Shown: positions 1 through 9,032 of the stretch, in pieces
Position numbering within the stretch: the first letter of the stretch is position 1
How the letters are laid out: each line of letters begins with the position of its first letter
Origin: Salticus scenicus
Lineage: Eukaryota; Arthropoda; Arachnida; Araneae; Salticidae
Reading direction: 5' to 3'
Assembly (NCBI GenBank): GCA_963930645.1
Contig: OZ005662.1
Coordinates: 99,246,436-99,310,435 of the forward strand
Length of the DNA stretch: 64,000 nt
Position numbers and translations under genes: made by a program
Notes under the pieces: model-generated
What the model was told of the DNA's origin: nothing
Databases searched by the model: none
Seen by the model: the letters and a program-made list of their open reading frames with translations, nothing else

Positions 1-375
1 TGTTAGTGATTCATTTGAAAATAATGACCTGCTAGTGGGCGATGCTCGCTAGTGTTTTTAAATTTTCTGTTGAATCATAGCTGTAGAACTAACTACATTA
101 GCACTTTATCAATGCGTATTGTTACGAAATTGTAAGTAATTGTATTTATTTTTGTATAAATTCTTTCAAAGAGGCTTAGTAAGTTGATAAAATGTCAAGT
201 TTCTGCATTTCCATCTCTTTAGCAAGTTAAAATAGCTTAATTTTCCCTTTAAAACGCATTAAAAAGCTCCAATAGGCAGGTAATGGATTTGGCGACTTTT
301 GGCGAGAAAATCCTTATTATCGATATTCCAAAGATGGATGTTCTAATGTGATTGGTTAAAGAGTTACATGAAATT

Positions 376-406
<31 letters not shown>

Positions 407-604
407 ATTTTAAAAACAAAATATTAAATCCTTTCAGAACAACATATATTTGCATCATGAACTACATTAGCACTTTATCAATGTGTAGAAAATCTTTAAA
501 GTGATAATGATGTCAATTTTTGCCAGATGCATAATTTAACTTTTTACAATTTTTTAACGCTCACATTTAATTAAATGTATTTATTTTTATGTCGAAAGAA
601 AATG
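1..604. repeat. Decayed dispersed repeat flanking element A
   Basis: No gene is visible. A motif around ACTACATTAGCACTTTATCAATG occurs at about 84-118 and 458-486, and a diverged version recurs at about 8186-8213 beyond element A. The stretch 485-600 closely resembles 8396-8515 (GTGATAATGA, a CATAA step, then TGTATTTATTTT and TATCGAAA). The region is therefore part of a repeat family with several copies here. A run of A lies at about 384-402. Confidence 0.6.
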
Positions 605-608
605 AACT

Positions 609-915
609 TGTAGCGCGCCTAACCTCAGCGCCCCCTAGCGACCCTTTTTGGCTGAGAGACCCAAGTAGAGAACATTCAGATTCCAGCAGTTTCCAGAGAA
701 GGAAGTACATGTGTGGTCGGTGTTTTGCCGAAAATGGCCCACGACCACAAAATAACACATCTTGTACGGTGTGGAACTCTATTTCTACCAATTCAACAAA
801 AACCCCTTTAACTTACCCCTGTAAATAGTGTCTTTTATGTGTTGTGTGTAACTTAAAGTGAAAAATAAATAATGTTTCACTAAAATTAGCCTATTTTCTG
901 AGTTCCGCCCCTATA
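609..915 (+). repeat. 5' LTR of element A
   Basis: This 307-bp direct repeat begins TGTAGCGCGCC and ends CCCTATA, so the tips are short imperfect inverted repeats (TGTAG / CTATA). An AATAAA polyadenylation-type signal lies at 864-869. The upstream neighbour is the AACT target duplication. The right edge is inferred from where the two LTR copies stop matching and could be off by two or three bases. Confidence 0.93.
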
Positions 916-918
916 AAT

Positions 919-936
919 TGGCGCCCACGTGAAATT
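919..936 (+). promoter_or_regulatory. Primer binding site of element A
   Basis: TGGCGCCCACGTG starts 3 bp after the LTR edge. A TGG-initiated, GC-rich stretch here is the usual position for pairing with the 3' end of a tRNA primer ending in CCA. The tRNA species cannot be named without a tRNA set. Confidence 0.75.
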
Positions 937-1033
937 TTTCCGTCGTGAATTTTTTTAAATAAATTTCTTCAAGTCTGCACCCGCTGGACACACATAAAAT
1001 CCGCATCCGCTGGACATCCACAGGATAATACAG

Positions 1034-1888
1034 GTAAGTGCATTTCACTTTCCGTTTTGTGTTAATACGTTATTGCTTTTCTTGTTCTGAAAATTCTGTT
1101 ATTCAATTATTTTGAAAACGTAATTCTATACTTTACAAAAAATTGTTTCGATTTCGTTTTGCTATAATGAAGAAAATTTAATGTAATAATGTAATTCAAT
1201 TATTTGAAAGCGTAATTTTATACTTTACAAAATTGTTTCGATTTCGTTTTGCTGTAATGAAGAAAGTTTTTTATCTATTCATTTAGGAATAATGTGCACA
1301 TTTTTATTCATTTGAGAACAGATTCTGTGCACAATTTTTTTTCATTTGAGAACAACTTTGGTTATAGATACCAATATTTTGCTAGTAAAAGTAATACATT
1401 ACCCTATGTATTTAAAATCAGGTTTATTTATTTATATACTATTATGGAATATATATATATATATTCTTTCAATATTAAGAGAATTTGAAAGTTATGGTTT
1501 TAATTATAATTACTTCGGTATTGTGGTATTGAGATTTCCAGTAATCTAGTATAATAATATAAAGTAAGGGCAGACTTAACTTTCGGATGCTTGTTATTTA
1601 ACGAGGTAAGATATTTTATTTTTATTCGAATAAACTATATGTTTTAACATTTAATTGCATTCTTTCTCTTATTGTGTCTATTCTAAACCAAAACAAAAAT
1701 TTTATTCTGACACAATCTTTTAAACTGATATATATATATATATTTTTTTTCTTCTGGTGATTTGTTGGAAGGAAAAGATGATTAAATAGATGGATGATTC
1801 ATTTTGATAAAATTGCTTGAAAGAGATTTTTTATTTTCTTTCTTTTATCAATTGCTTTGCAGAATTTTTTTTTTACTTTTGTTTTCAG
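1034..1888 (+). other. Possible spliceable intron in the element A leader
   Basis: The untranslated leader of element A is long (about 1.8 kb from PBS to gag). A consensus donor CAG|GTAAGT is at 1031-1039. A strong acceptor, a T-rich tract followed by TTTTCAG, ends at 1888. The segment between is AT-rich and noncoding. Only the splice signals are seen; use of the intron is inferred. The remaining leader, 1889-2728, is AT-rich and holds no recognisable gene. Confidence 0.4.
1101..1272 (+). repeat. 93-bp imperfect tandem duplication in the leader
   Basis: Two copies (1101-1193 and 1194-1272) share ATTCAATTATTT, a TATACTTTACAAA block and ATTTCGTTTTGCT followed by AATGAAGAAA, with scattered differences. 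Confidence 0.8.
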
Positions 1889-3737
1889 GTATAAAGTGAA
1901 AGAATAAGTAGTCATTTATTTGTTTTGTTTATTATTTTATTACTTGTCTTCAGAAAACGAGTGTTTAGTAAAATAAATAGAGGAAAAGAGATTTATATTT
2001 TTTTAATAAGTTGTTTTTTTTATATTACAATTACTTGGAACGTGTGTGCTTTAAGCAAGCCACCTTTTTTTTTCTCCTCTTTTATTTGAAACAAGATAAT
2101 GCTGAATTATTTTATTTAATGAATAAATTCATATGCCATTACTTTATTTTATTTTGTTTATTTAAATTCATTGGCATATTTATATATACATCCAGTTGGA
2201 GTAAATATTTAATTTTAATTGGATGTTTTCTGTTTCACATATAATAATGAATTGTTCTTTACGTATAGAATTTTTTTTCTTTCTTATATCAGCAGTATTT
2301 GCAAATATATATTTGTTTAGTTTGTTTTACACCTAATGCAAAATTTGCTTTACTTACTTTCATATAAGTAAATTATTTAACCCTTTAATGACATTTGGTA
2401 AAATGGAAAGATTAAATTTTAAAATTATCTGTTCTATTTTATAGATTTTATAATTACATTTGGTTATTATTATTATTTTTTTTAAATAAACTATTTTCAG
2501 AGTTCATTAACGTTAAAATAAGTAACTGAATAAAAAGGAATTTTTTTTAATCAACTAATTTTTTTTCTTTTTAATTACAATTGTTCAAGTATAATAAAGA
2601 CATACTATTTACTTTTGATTCATTAATTCTAAAAATTTTATTATTCTAAAACTTTAATTGAACTCTGACATAAATATTTAGTTGTTATTATTTTTTTTTT
2701 TAAACAAAATTTTGGAAAGCAAACAAAAATGGCTTTCTTAGGCAAAGGTCGAAAAACAGATCTTCTCACATTGTGCCAGGAAATCGGCATTGCCGTGACT
2801 CCAGATGCCAAACTTTACACTATTAAAGAGCTAATCATTAAATCTGCCAACTACGACGAAGTCTTCGTTCAAAATTGCCTTTCCAATATCATCGAAGAAC
2901 GCAGACAAAATTAAGAGCAGATAAAGCATGCTCGTGACAAGGCTGAATTAGAAGAAAAATTAGCACGTGAAAAAGATGAACTCGAACAACAAAAAGAGTT
3001 CGAACTGGAAAAACTTAGACTCCAGATAGAAGCAAATAAAATTGCACCACCACCTGCTGAGGCTCAGCCTATGCCATGTCCCACCCAACCTTTTCAAGTA
3101 AAGAAATTAATTCCAAACTTCAACCCCAAGGAAGACGATTTCTATCTTTTCATAAACCTATTTGAAAGACAAGTAAAATTTTTGAAAATTGAAAAAACAA
3201 ACTGGGTAGCTTACCTACTTGGAGTTCTTCCTAGTGATGTTGCCCAGCTCATCGCAAGAGAACCTGAAGAAAAAGTCCAAGATTCTGACCATGTTAAATG
3301 CATACTTTTACAACGATTTAAATTAAGTGGTGATAAATATCGAAATCTTTTCGCCACGCATAGAAAATCGCCTGAAAAAAAAAGGAAAGATTATCATTTT
3401 GAACTACAGAGTTATTTTGAAGGATGGATCACTGAGCTCAACATTAATGATTTCCAAGCATTAAAAGATTTAATCTTAGTTGACCAACTGAAGAAACGAG
3501 TCCCTCCAGATATCAAGGAACATTTTTTAGATATTTGGAATGAATGGGTAACTCCTGGACAACTTGTGGAAAAGCTTGATGCTTACGACAACCTTCGTCT
3601 ACCTAAGAAAGAAATCAAGATGACAAGCACTGATGCAACTAAAAAGTTTTATCCAAAACAGACAGAACAGAAACACAACTACACTCGAAAGAAAATTTAT
3701 TCCCAAAATTATAATTTTCATCAATACCCTCTGTCAG

Positions 3738-3797
3738 GAGTCCCCAATCAAAGTAGGTGGGATTCCGGGGTCCCCAGTCAAAGTAGGCGGGATCCCA
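3738..3797 (+). repeat. 30-bp in-frame tandem duplication in gag
   Basis: Two 30-bp copies (3738-3767, 3768-3797) encode a repeated GVP-QSR-D motif in the basic linker upstream of the cysteine cluster. The length is a multiple of three, so the frame is kept. Confidence 0.85.
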
Positions 3798-4147
3798 TTC
3801 ACAATGACAGAGCTCAAGATAAAAATTCTGACACTTCACGAGGTAGAACAAACCCTGTATCCTGTTATGGTTGTGGAGCTCCTAATGTAATTAAATCAAA
3901 ATGCCGTTCCTGTAATCCATCCATGCCTAAAGCTGATGTCATGACATCCAGTTTCAACAATTTGAACTTTTACAGTTTCTCAACAGAGGATCACCCAAAT
4001 AGTTTATTAGAAGTGTCCATCTGTAACCAAAGAGCAGCAGTGTGTGCTGATACTGGTGCTACACACTCTGTGGCTGGTGAAAAATTATATCGCCTTCTCC
4101 AAGAAAATGGCCATACATTTGAAGATAAAGTCCTGAAAATGACGCTT

Positions 4148-4205
4148 GCTGATGGCCGCAGTCAACCAACAGAAATGCTGATGGCCGCAGTCAACCAACA
4201 GAAAT
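4148..4205 (+). repeat. 29-bp tandem duplication causing a frameshift
   Basis: The 29-bp unit beginning GCTGATGGCCGCAGTC occurs at 4148-4176 and again, apparently identical, at 4177-4205. Because 29 is not divisible by three, the second copy moves translation from the gag frame into another frame, and that frame is the pol frame. Confidence 0.95.
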
Positions 4206-7200
4206 CCTCACAACTTTTGTTGACATAACAATTCAAGGAAAAGTTGTTCCAATCGAACTGTTAGTCCTCAAACACGCCAGAAATAATCGTACACTTCTTG
4301 GTGTGGATTTTCTAAGTAAAGTAGGAGTAGTTCTAAATCTCCAGAAACGTCTGTGGTTTTTTGATGACAATCCTCAGGAAAAATTTACTTTTATTGAAGT
4401 ACCACCTAACATCAATAGTCTATTGGCAGTACATGCTGATGAGTCACATTCATGTGGACTTCGTGAAGATGAAGGTCAGCATTTGACATTCCAACAACAG
4501 TCACAATTGAATTCCCTTCTCCAAAAATATGAAAAATGCTTTCAACCAGGGGGAGAACCTACCCCATTTATAGAACATCGAATAAAAACTGGAAACCACT
4601 TCCCAGTATCAACGCCACCATATCGCATGAATCCTAAAAAGAAAGAAATTTTACGACAGGAAATAGATAAACTGTTAAAGGAAAATATCATCGAAGAATG
4701 TGAATCACCTTATGCATCTCCAGTCGTGTTAATCCCTAAGCCCAATGGAAGTTTTCGTCTTTGTATTGATTACAGAGAATTAAACGACATTACAGTTACA
4801 GATACTTATCCATTGCCCCGAATGGATGATTTACTCCATGAAGCAAAACAAACTTCATACATGTCAACTATAGATCTTCGTGCAGGTTATCATCAAGTGA
4901 AGGTCCACCCTGAAGACCAAGACAAAACAGCCTTTGTTTGCCCCTTCGGAACATACCGTTTTCTTCGTATGCCTTTTGGTTTGAAAAACGCACCAGCAAC
5001 TTTCCAGCGTTTAATTGACCGTTTCCGCAATGGTCTTGAAGATATACTTACCCTAAAGTATCTTGATGATATCATCGTGTTGTCTGAATCATTTGAAAAG
5101 CACCTCTCAGATCTACAAGCAATTTTTGAGAGACTCTTACTTTTTAAGCTTACAGCAAACAGAGAAAAGTGTCACTTTGTATCTCCTAAAGTGAAATATT
5201 TGGGATTTTGGATCACACAAAATGGTATTGAAGTTGATCCAGAAAAGGTTTCTTCTATCCAGAAAATTCCGCCTCCCAAGAATGTGAAAGAAGTCCAGTC
5301 TTTCCTCCAGACATGTTCATGGTTTAGAAGATATATTCAAAATTTTGTTGATGTGTCAAGACCATTAAGTGACCTCACAAAAAAGAAAGTCCCATGGAAT
5401 TGGGGATATAACCAGCAAAAAGCATTTGAATCATTAAAGAACTGCCTCATCACTCCCCCAGTGTTAAAACAGGCTGATGGTACAAAACCATATATCATTC
5501 GTACAGATGCAAGTCACTATGCTATTGGAGCTGTCCTACTACAAGGTAACGATTCAGAGGAACATCCTATAGAATATGCTAGTCGTTTGCTTACCCAAGC
5601 TGAACGCAACTACTCTACAACGGAAAGAGAAGCCCTTGCTGTTGTTTGGGCCCTGAAGAAATTCCGAGGCTACATAGAAAACTCTGAAATAACTGTGGCA
5701 TCCGACCACCAACCTTTGAGATGGCTGCTCACTCTGAAGTCTCCAACAGGCCGACTTGCTCGATGGGCATTGGAAATACAGTCATTCAACCTAAAAGTGC
5801 AATACATACCTGGAAAAGCAAATGTCATTGCCGACATGCTTTCTCGCCCAACCTGTGAAGAAGAAACTTCTTGCGACTTACAGACCATCGTTCTTGATGT
5901 CCCAACAAGACCTGCGAGTGACCTCAGGTCAGAACAGCTAAAAGATCCAGAACTGAGGAAAATTATAGATTGTTTTGAAGATGTCAACCAAGGAGTAGAT
6001 TTCGCAAATTGGACGGAACGAGGTTACGTCATGAACCAAGGTGTGCTTTACCGCTATTCTCCACACTCTGAAATGGAGGAAGCCCAGTTAGTCGTTCCTT
6101 CCCATGAAAGAGAAATGGTACTCAAGTTGCATCATGATGCCCCCACAGCTGCACATTATGGAGCTAATGGAACTTTTTCCAGAATATCCTCAAGATATTA
6201 TTGGACTGGTATGAGAAAATACATCACTGATTATGTGAAGAGTTGTGCAGAGTGCATCAGATATAAAGCCTCCAACCAAAAACCTGCTGGTTTGCTGCGA
6301 ACACCTGTTCCAGCTCAACGTTTTGAATCTGTTGCAATAGACCTCTTCAGACCCTTACCAAAAACAAGTGAAGGTATGAAGTGGATCTTCATAGTTGAAG
6401 ACTGTACTACAAAATGGGTAGAGTTATTCCCATTAAAACAAGCGACTGCTAAAGAATGTGCCTTAACCCTTCTAAATGAAGTATTCCTAAGATATGGGTT
6501 ACCTCGTCGTCTAATAAGTGACAATGGTCCTCAGTTTGTTAGTGCAGTCATGCAACAGTTATGCTATGTTTTAAACATCAGTCAAAGTCTTATTCCTGTG
6601 TACCACCCACAAGCGAATCCTGTTGAAAGAAAAAACAGAGACTTAAAACCTCGTTTAGCAATGATGGTTGGTAACAATCATTCTTCCTGGGCTGAACAGT
6701 TACCAGCTATTCGATTTTCAATGAACACTGCAAAATGTGAAACTACAGGTCACACACCAGCATACCTAAGTTTTGCTAGAGAACTCAGAACAGTAGATGA
6801 CGTCACTACTGATTTTCGTTCTGTAATTCAAAACGACAATTTTGTACCAGAAATCACACCTTATTTGAAACGTTTTGAAAAATATATGTCACAAATTAAA
6901 GAAAACATTGAGAAAAATCAAGATCGTCGAAAAGAGTATGCTGATAAATCACGTAGAAAAAGTCCAAAATACAAACCAGGTGATTTGGTCTGGGTAAAAC
7001 TTCACCCATTAAGCAACGCCAACCAAGCTAAGACTGCAAAGTTCATGCCACGACAAGATGGACCTTATATTATAAGATCACAAAAATCACCAAATAGCTT
7101 CGAAATAGCCACCTCTGAGAAGCCTAATCAACCTCTAGGAGTCTACCATGTGTCAGCTCTAACTCCATTTCAAAATATAACATGTACTAATTCTCCTATG

Positions 7201-7287
7201 GTACCCATAAGAAGAAGAGGTAGACCAAGAAAACAACTTCCTGGCTCCTCGCCGAGTCGTCGTCAGAGCCAGAGGGGGAGATTGTAG
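4177..7287 (+). CDS. pol: Pol polyprotein of element A: protease end, RT, RNase H, integrase
   Basis: The frame is open from the duplication point to 7287 with no stop, over 1,000 codons; there is no convincing ATG start of its own. Counting residues from the GTG at 4303: the protease tail is at the beginning; RT follows, with LIPKPNGSFRLCIDYREL, a DLRAGYHQV motif and the catalytic YLDD at 253-256; RNase H has its first aspartate (RTDAS) at 402 and a DHQPLRWL motif; the integrase H2C2 zinc region starts near 610; and the catalytic core has D680, D740 (DNGPQF) and E775 (NPVERKN). A GDLVWVK motif marks the C-terminal integrase domain; no chromodomain is evident. D740 and E775 are separated by 34 residues, one fewer than the classic D35E. 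The TAG stop lies inside the 3' LTR. As a protein it looks intact, but it is out of frame with gag. Confidence 0.93.
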   Translation, partial: ADGRSQPTEILTTFVDITIQGKVVPIELLVLKHARNNRTLLGVDFLSKVGVVLNLQKRLWFFDDNPQEKFTFIEVPPNINSLLAVHADESHSCGLREDEGQHLTFQQQSQLNSLLQKYEKCFQPGGEPTPFIEHRIKTGNHFPVSTPPYRMNPKKKEILRQEIDKLLKENIIEECESPYASPVVLIPKPNGSFRLCIDYRELNDITVTDTYPLPRMDDLLHEAKQTSYMSTIDLRAGYHQVKVHPEDQDKTAFVCPFGTYRFLRMPFGLKNAPATFQRLIDRFRNGLEDILTLKYLDDIIVLSESFEKHLSDLQAIFERLLLFKLTANREKCHFVSPKVKYLGFWITQNGIEVDPEKVSSIQKIPPPKNVKEVQSFLQTCSWFRRYIQNFVDVSRPLSDLTKKKVPWNWGYNQQKAFESLKNCLITPPVLKQADGTKPYIIRTDASHYAIGAVLLQGNDSEEHPIEYASRLLTQAERNYSTTEREALAVVWALKKFRGYIENSEITVASDHQPLRWLLTLKSPTGRLARWALEIQSFNLKVQYIPGKANVIADMLSRPTCEEETSCDLQTIVLDVPTRPASDLRSEQLKDPELRKIIDCFEDVNQGVDFANWTERGYVMNQGVLYRYSPHSEMEEAQLVVPSHEREMVLKLHHDAPTAAHYGANGTFSRISSRYYWTGMRKYITDYVKSCAECIRYKASNQKPAGLLRTPVPAQRFESVAIDLFRPLPKTSEGMKWIFIVEDCTTKWVELFPLKQATAKECALTLLNEVFLRYGLPRRLISDNGPQFVSAVMQQLCYVLNISQSLIPVYHPQANPVERKNRDLKPRLAMMVGNNHSSWAEQLPAIRFSMNTAKCETTGHTPAYLSFARELRTVDDVTTDFRSVIQNDNFVPEITPYLKRFEKYMSQIKENIEKNQDRRKEYADKSRRKSPKYKPGDLVWVKLHPLSNANQAKTAKFMPRQDGPYIIRSQKSPNSFEIATSEKPNQPLGVYHVSALTPFQNITCTNSPMVPIRRRGRPRKQLPGSSPSRRQSQRGRL
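7270..7282 (+). promoter_or_regulatory. Polypurine tract of element A
   Basis: AGAGGGGGAGA immediately precedes the 3' LTR. This is the expected primer position for plus-strand DNA synthesis. It also encodes the last residues of Pol. Confidence 0.85.
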
Positions 7288-7591
7288 CGCGCCTAACCTC
7301 AGCGCCCCCTAGCGACCCTTTTTGGCTGAGAGACCCAAGTAGAGAACATGCAGATTCCAGCAGTTTCCAGAGAAGGAAGTATACATGTGTGGTCGGTGTT
7401 TTGCCGAAAATGGCCCACGACCACAAAATAACACATCTTGTAGGGTGTGGAACTCTATTTCTACCAATTCAACAAAAACCCCTTTAACTTACCCCTGTAA
7501 ATAGTGTCTTTTATGTGTTGCGTGTAACTTAAAGTGAAAAATAAATAATGTTTCACTAAAATTAGCCTATTTTCTGAGTTCCGCCCCTATA
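7283..7591 (+). repeat. 3' LTR of element A
   Basis: This 309-bp copy of the 5' LTR has an AATAAA signal at 7540-7545. Compared with the 5' copy it has a 2-bp insertion (GTATACATG versus GTACATG) and about four substitutions. Its first bases TGTAG supply the pol stop codon. The AACT target duplication follows at 7592-7595. Confidence 0.93.
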
Positions 7592-7595
7592 AACT

Positions 7596-8509
7596 CGTAA
7601 TTTTTTTTTTTTTTTTTTTTTTTTGGGGAACAATTAAATTATAGCTAATATTTTAATGACTATTTTTATTGCTATTATGAGCTTATTATTTTCATATTTT
7701 AATTCATTAAAAGAAAACTATTCGAAAATTCGAAAATCTGACTTCGAAGTATTGTGTGGTCATCGAGTTCTAAGCTACTGTGAAAGTTTCAAATGTCTAG
7801 CTAGTAGGGAAGTTAGTTAAAAATAGATTGCATGATTTGTACCGGACAGACAAACACACAAACAAACAAGAATAGAAGTTAATAAAAACATGGTAAAATA
7901 AATAGATAAAAATTATAAGATAAAAAAACGTTTTACATACCATGTTTTTAAAATTTCTATTGAATCATATAAACTTGACAATTCTATGTATTAATAAATA
8001 CTCATATATTTATTTTTTCATGAATTATCTTATCAATTTGAAAGAAAATGATCAAATTCGTAATAAGGAGAGCAATTATAATTAATTTTCAAACATTTAT
8101 TAATCGAATAAAAGTATTTATTTAAAGAATGCATTGTCCTGAGCTATTCTAAAAGTTTTGAATGTCTAGCTAGTTGGGAAGTTATAGCTATAGAACTATA
8201 TTAGCACTTTATCATAGCTACCAACATTACTAATTTTTAAATCAGATTTATTCACCAGTATTCTTAACAATGAATCTATCACAAATATTTTCGATGAATA
8301 CATAAAATTAAATAAACTGAAAACATTTATGAAAACTTTCCCGTGTGAAGTCTCCGTTGCAAATAACGGAGATTTGACACCTATGCTCTATCATATAAAA
8401 TTTTTAAAGTGATAATGACTTCAATTTTTGTGAAATGCATAACTTAATTTTGTACACTTTTTCACTTTTTATTGTTCACGTTCAAGTAAATGTATTTATT
8501 TTCCTATCG

Positions 8510-8540
<31 letters not shown>

Positions 8541-8755
8541 TCGTCAATTTTTTTTTTAGCCACAATTAAATTATAAATAAAACTTAAATGGTTAATTTTA
8601 AAGCTATTATAAGGCTATTGTTTTCACATTTTATTACTTAAAAAGAAACATTAATTGAATAAAAGTATTAAAAGAATGCATTGTGAAGAAGTGAAGAAAG
8701 CTATTATGAGGTTATTATTTTCACATTTCAGGGGGGGGGGGGGAGACAAGTGCCT
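7596..8755. repeat. Dispersed repeat, second copy of the region flanking element A
   Basis: No gene is seen. After a T run (7601-7624), the sequence GAACAATTAAATTATA continues the repeat interrupted by element A. About 8396-8700 holds another copy (GTGATAATGACTTC, TGTATTTATTTT, TATCGAAA, an A run, GAGCTCGTCAATT, CACAATTAAATTATA). This copy has no LTR element and so resembles an empty site. A (C/A)-rich stretch with ACAGACAAACACAC lies at 7850-7870, and a run of 14 G near 8731-8744. Confidence 0.6.
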
Positions 8756-8759
8756 GTTT

Positions 8760-9024
8760 TGTTATTTATACCATTATAAAGGATTGGCAAAAAACATTCA
8801 TGGTTGGACAAACATAAGCAAACGCTTCACATAAACCGCTTTTTGAAATTCTAATTTAAGGGTAGGTGTGAACTTCATGTTTCCCAAAATACCAATTTTG
8901 TTTTTACAGTATAGTTCAAAAGTTAGACAAACTACACACAAAAACCGCTTTTTTAAATATTTATTTTGGGGTGCCAAGTTCACATATCTCAAAATACAGT
9001 AGGCAGTAAAATGAAGCGTCAGCA
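8760..9024. repeat. GGCAAAC-type repeat, two diverged units
   Basis: Two units of about 118 bp share an ACCGCTTTTT start, an AATTTTGGGGTG-like middle and a TTCACAT...CCAAAATAC end. Related GGGCAAAC sequences recur at about 10200-10640 and 18080-18130, so this is a dispersed family. No coding potential is recognised. Confidence 0.5.
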
Positions 9025-9032
9025 ATAATTCA

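Larger units (their letters stand above)
2729..4228 (+). pseudogene. gag: Gag and protease of element A, interrupted
   Basis: This frame encodes the structural polyprotein and, at its end, the start of the retroviral-type aspartic protease. ATG at 2729 (MAFLGKGRKTDL) opens the frame. A TAA at 2912-2914 (codon 62) interrupts it, and the same frame then stays open to 4228. The N-terminal segment is followed by a charged, probably coiled-coil stretch (about 2915-3040) and a SCAN-like capsid region (about 3095-3600, rich in W, L and F). Next come an R/Q-rich linker and a cysteine cluster CX2CX9CX2C at 3863-3913 in place of the usual CCHC knuckle. The protease motif DTGA is at 4049-4060. The frame ends prematurely because a 29-bp tandem duplication at 4148-4205 shifts it; the rest of the protease continues in the pol frame. 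Confidence 0.9.
609..7591 (+). mobile_element. Ty3/gypsy LTR retrotransposon A, near complete
   Basis: The element is bounded by two direct LTRs (609-915 and 7283-7591) and flanked by the 4-bp duplication AACT (605-608 and 7592-7595). It has a primer-binding-type sequence directly after the 5' LTR and a purine tract directly before the 3' LTR. The protein order gag, protease, RT, RNase H, integrase is that of Ty3/gypsy (Metaviridae-type) elements; no env reading frame is present. The LTRs differ by about four substitutions and one 2-bp indel in about 307 bp, so the insertion is fairly recent. Two lesions interrupt the gag-pol frame: an in-frame TAA at 2912 and a 29-bp tandem duplication at 4148. 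The element sits inside a dispersed repeat, a related copy of which lies about 0.8 kb downstream. Confidence 0.95.

Noticed and set aside
567..828. Open frames on both strands across the 5' LTR (and 7196-7426 at the 3' LTR) as genes
   Set aside because: They overlap the LTR on both strands and are explained by its moderate GC content.
2380..2400. TTAACCCTTTAATGAC as a third piggyBac-like MITE end
   Set aside because: Only the first ten bases resemble the family and no matching right end with TTAA was found. The site lies in the leader of element A.
4200..4310. Programmed ribosomal frameshift between gag and pol in element A
   Set aside because: The frame change coincides exactly with a 29-bp perfect tandem duplication, which explains it by itself.
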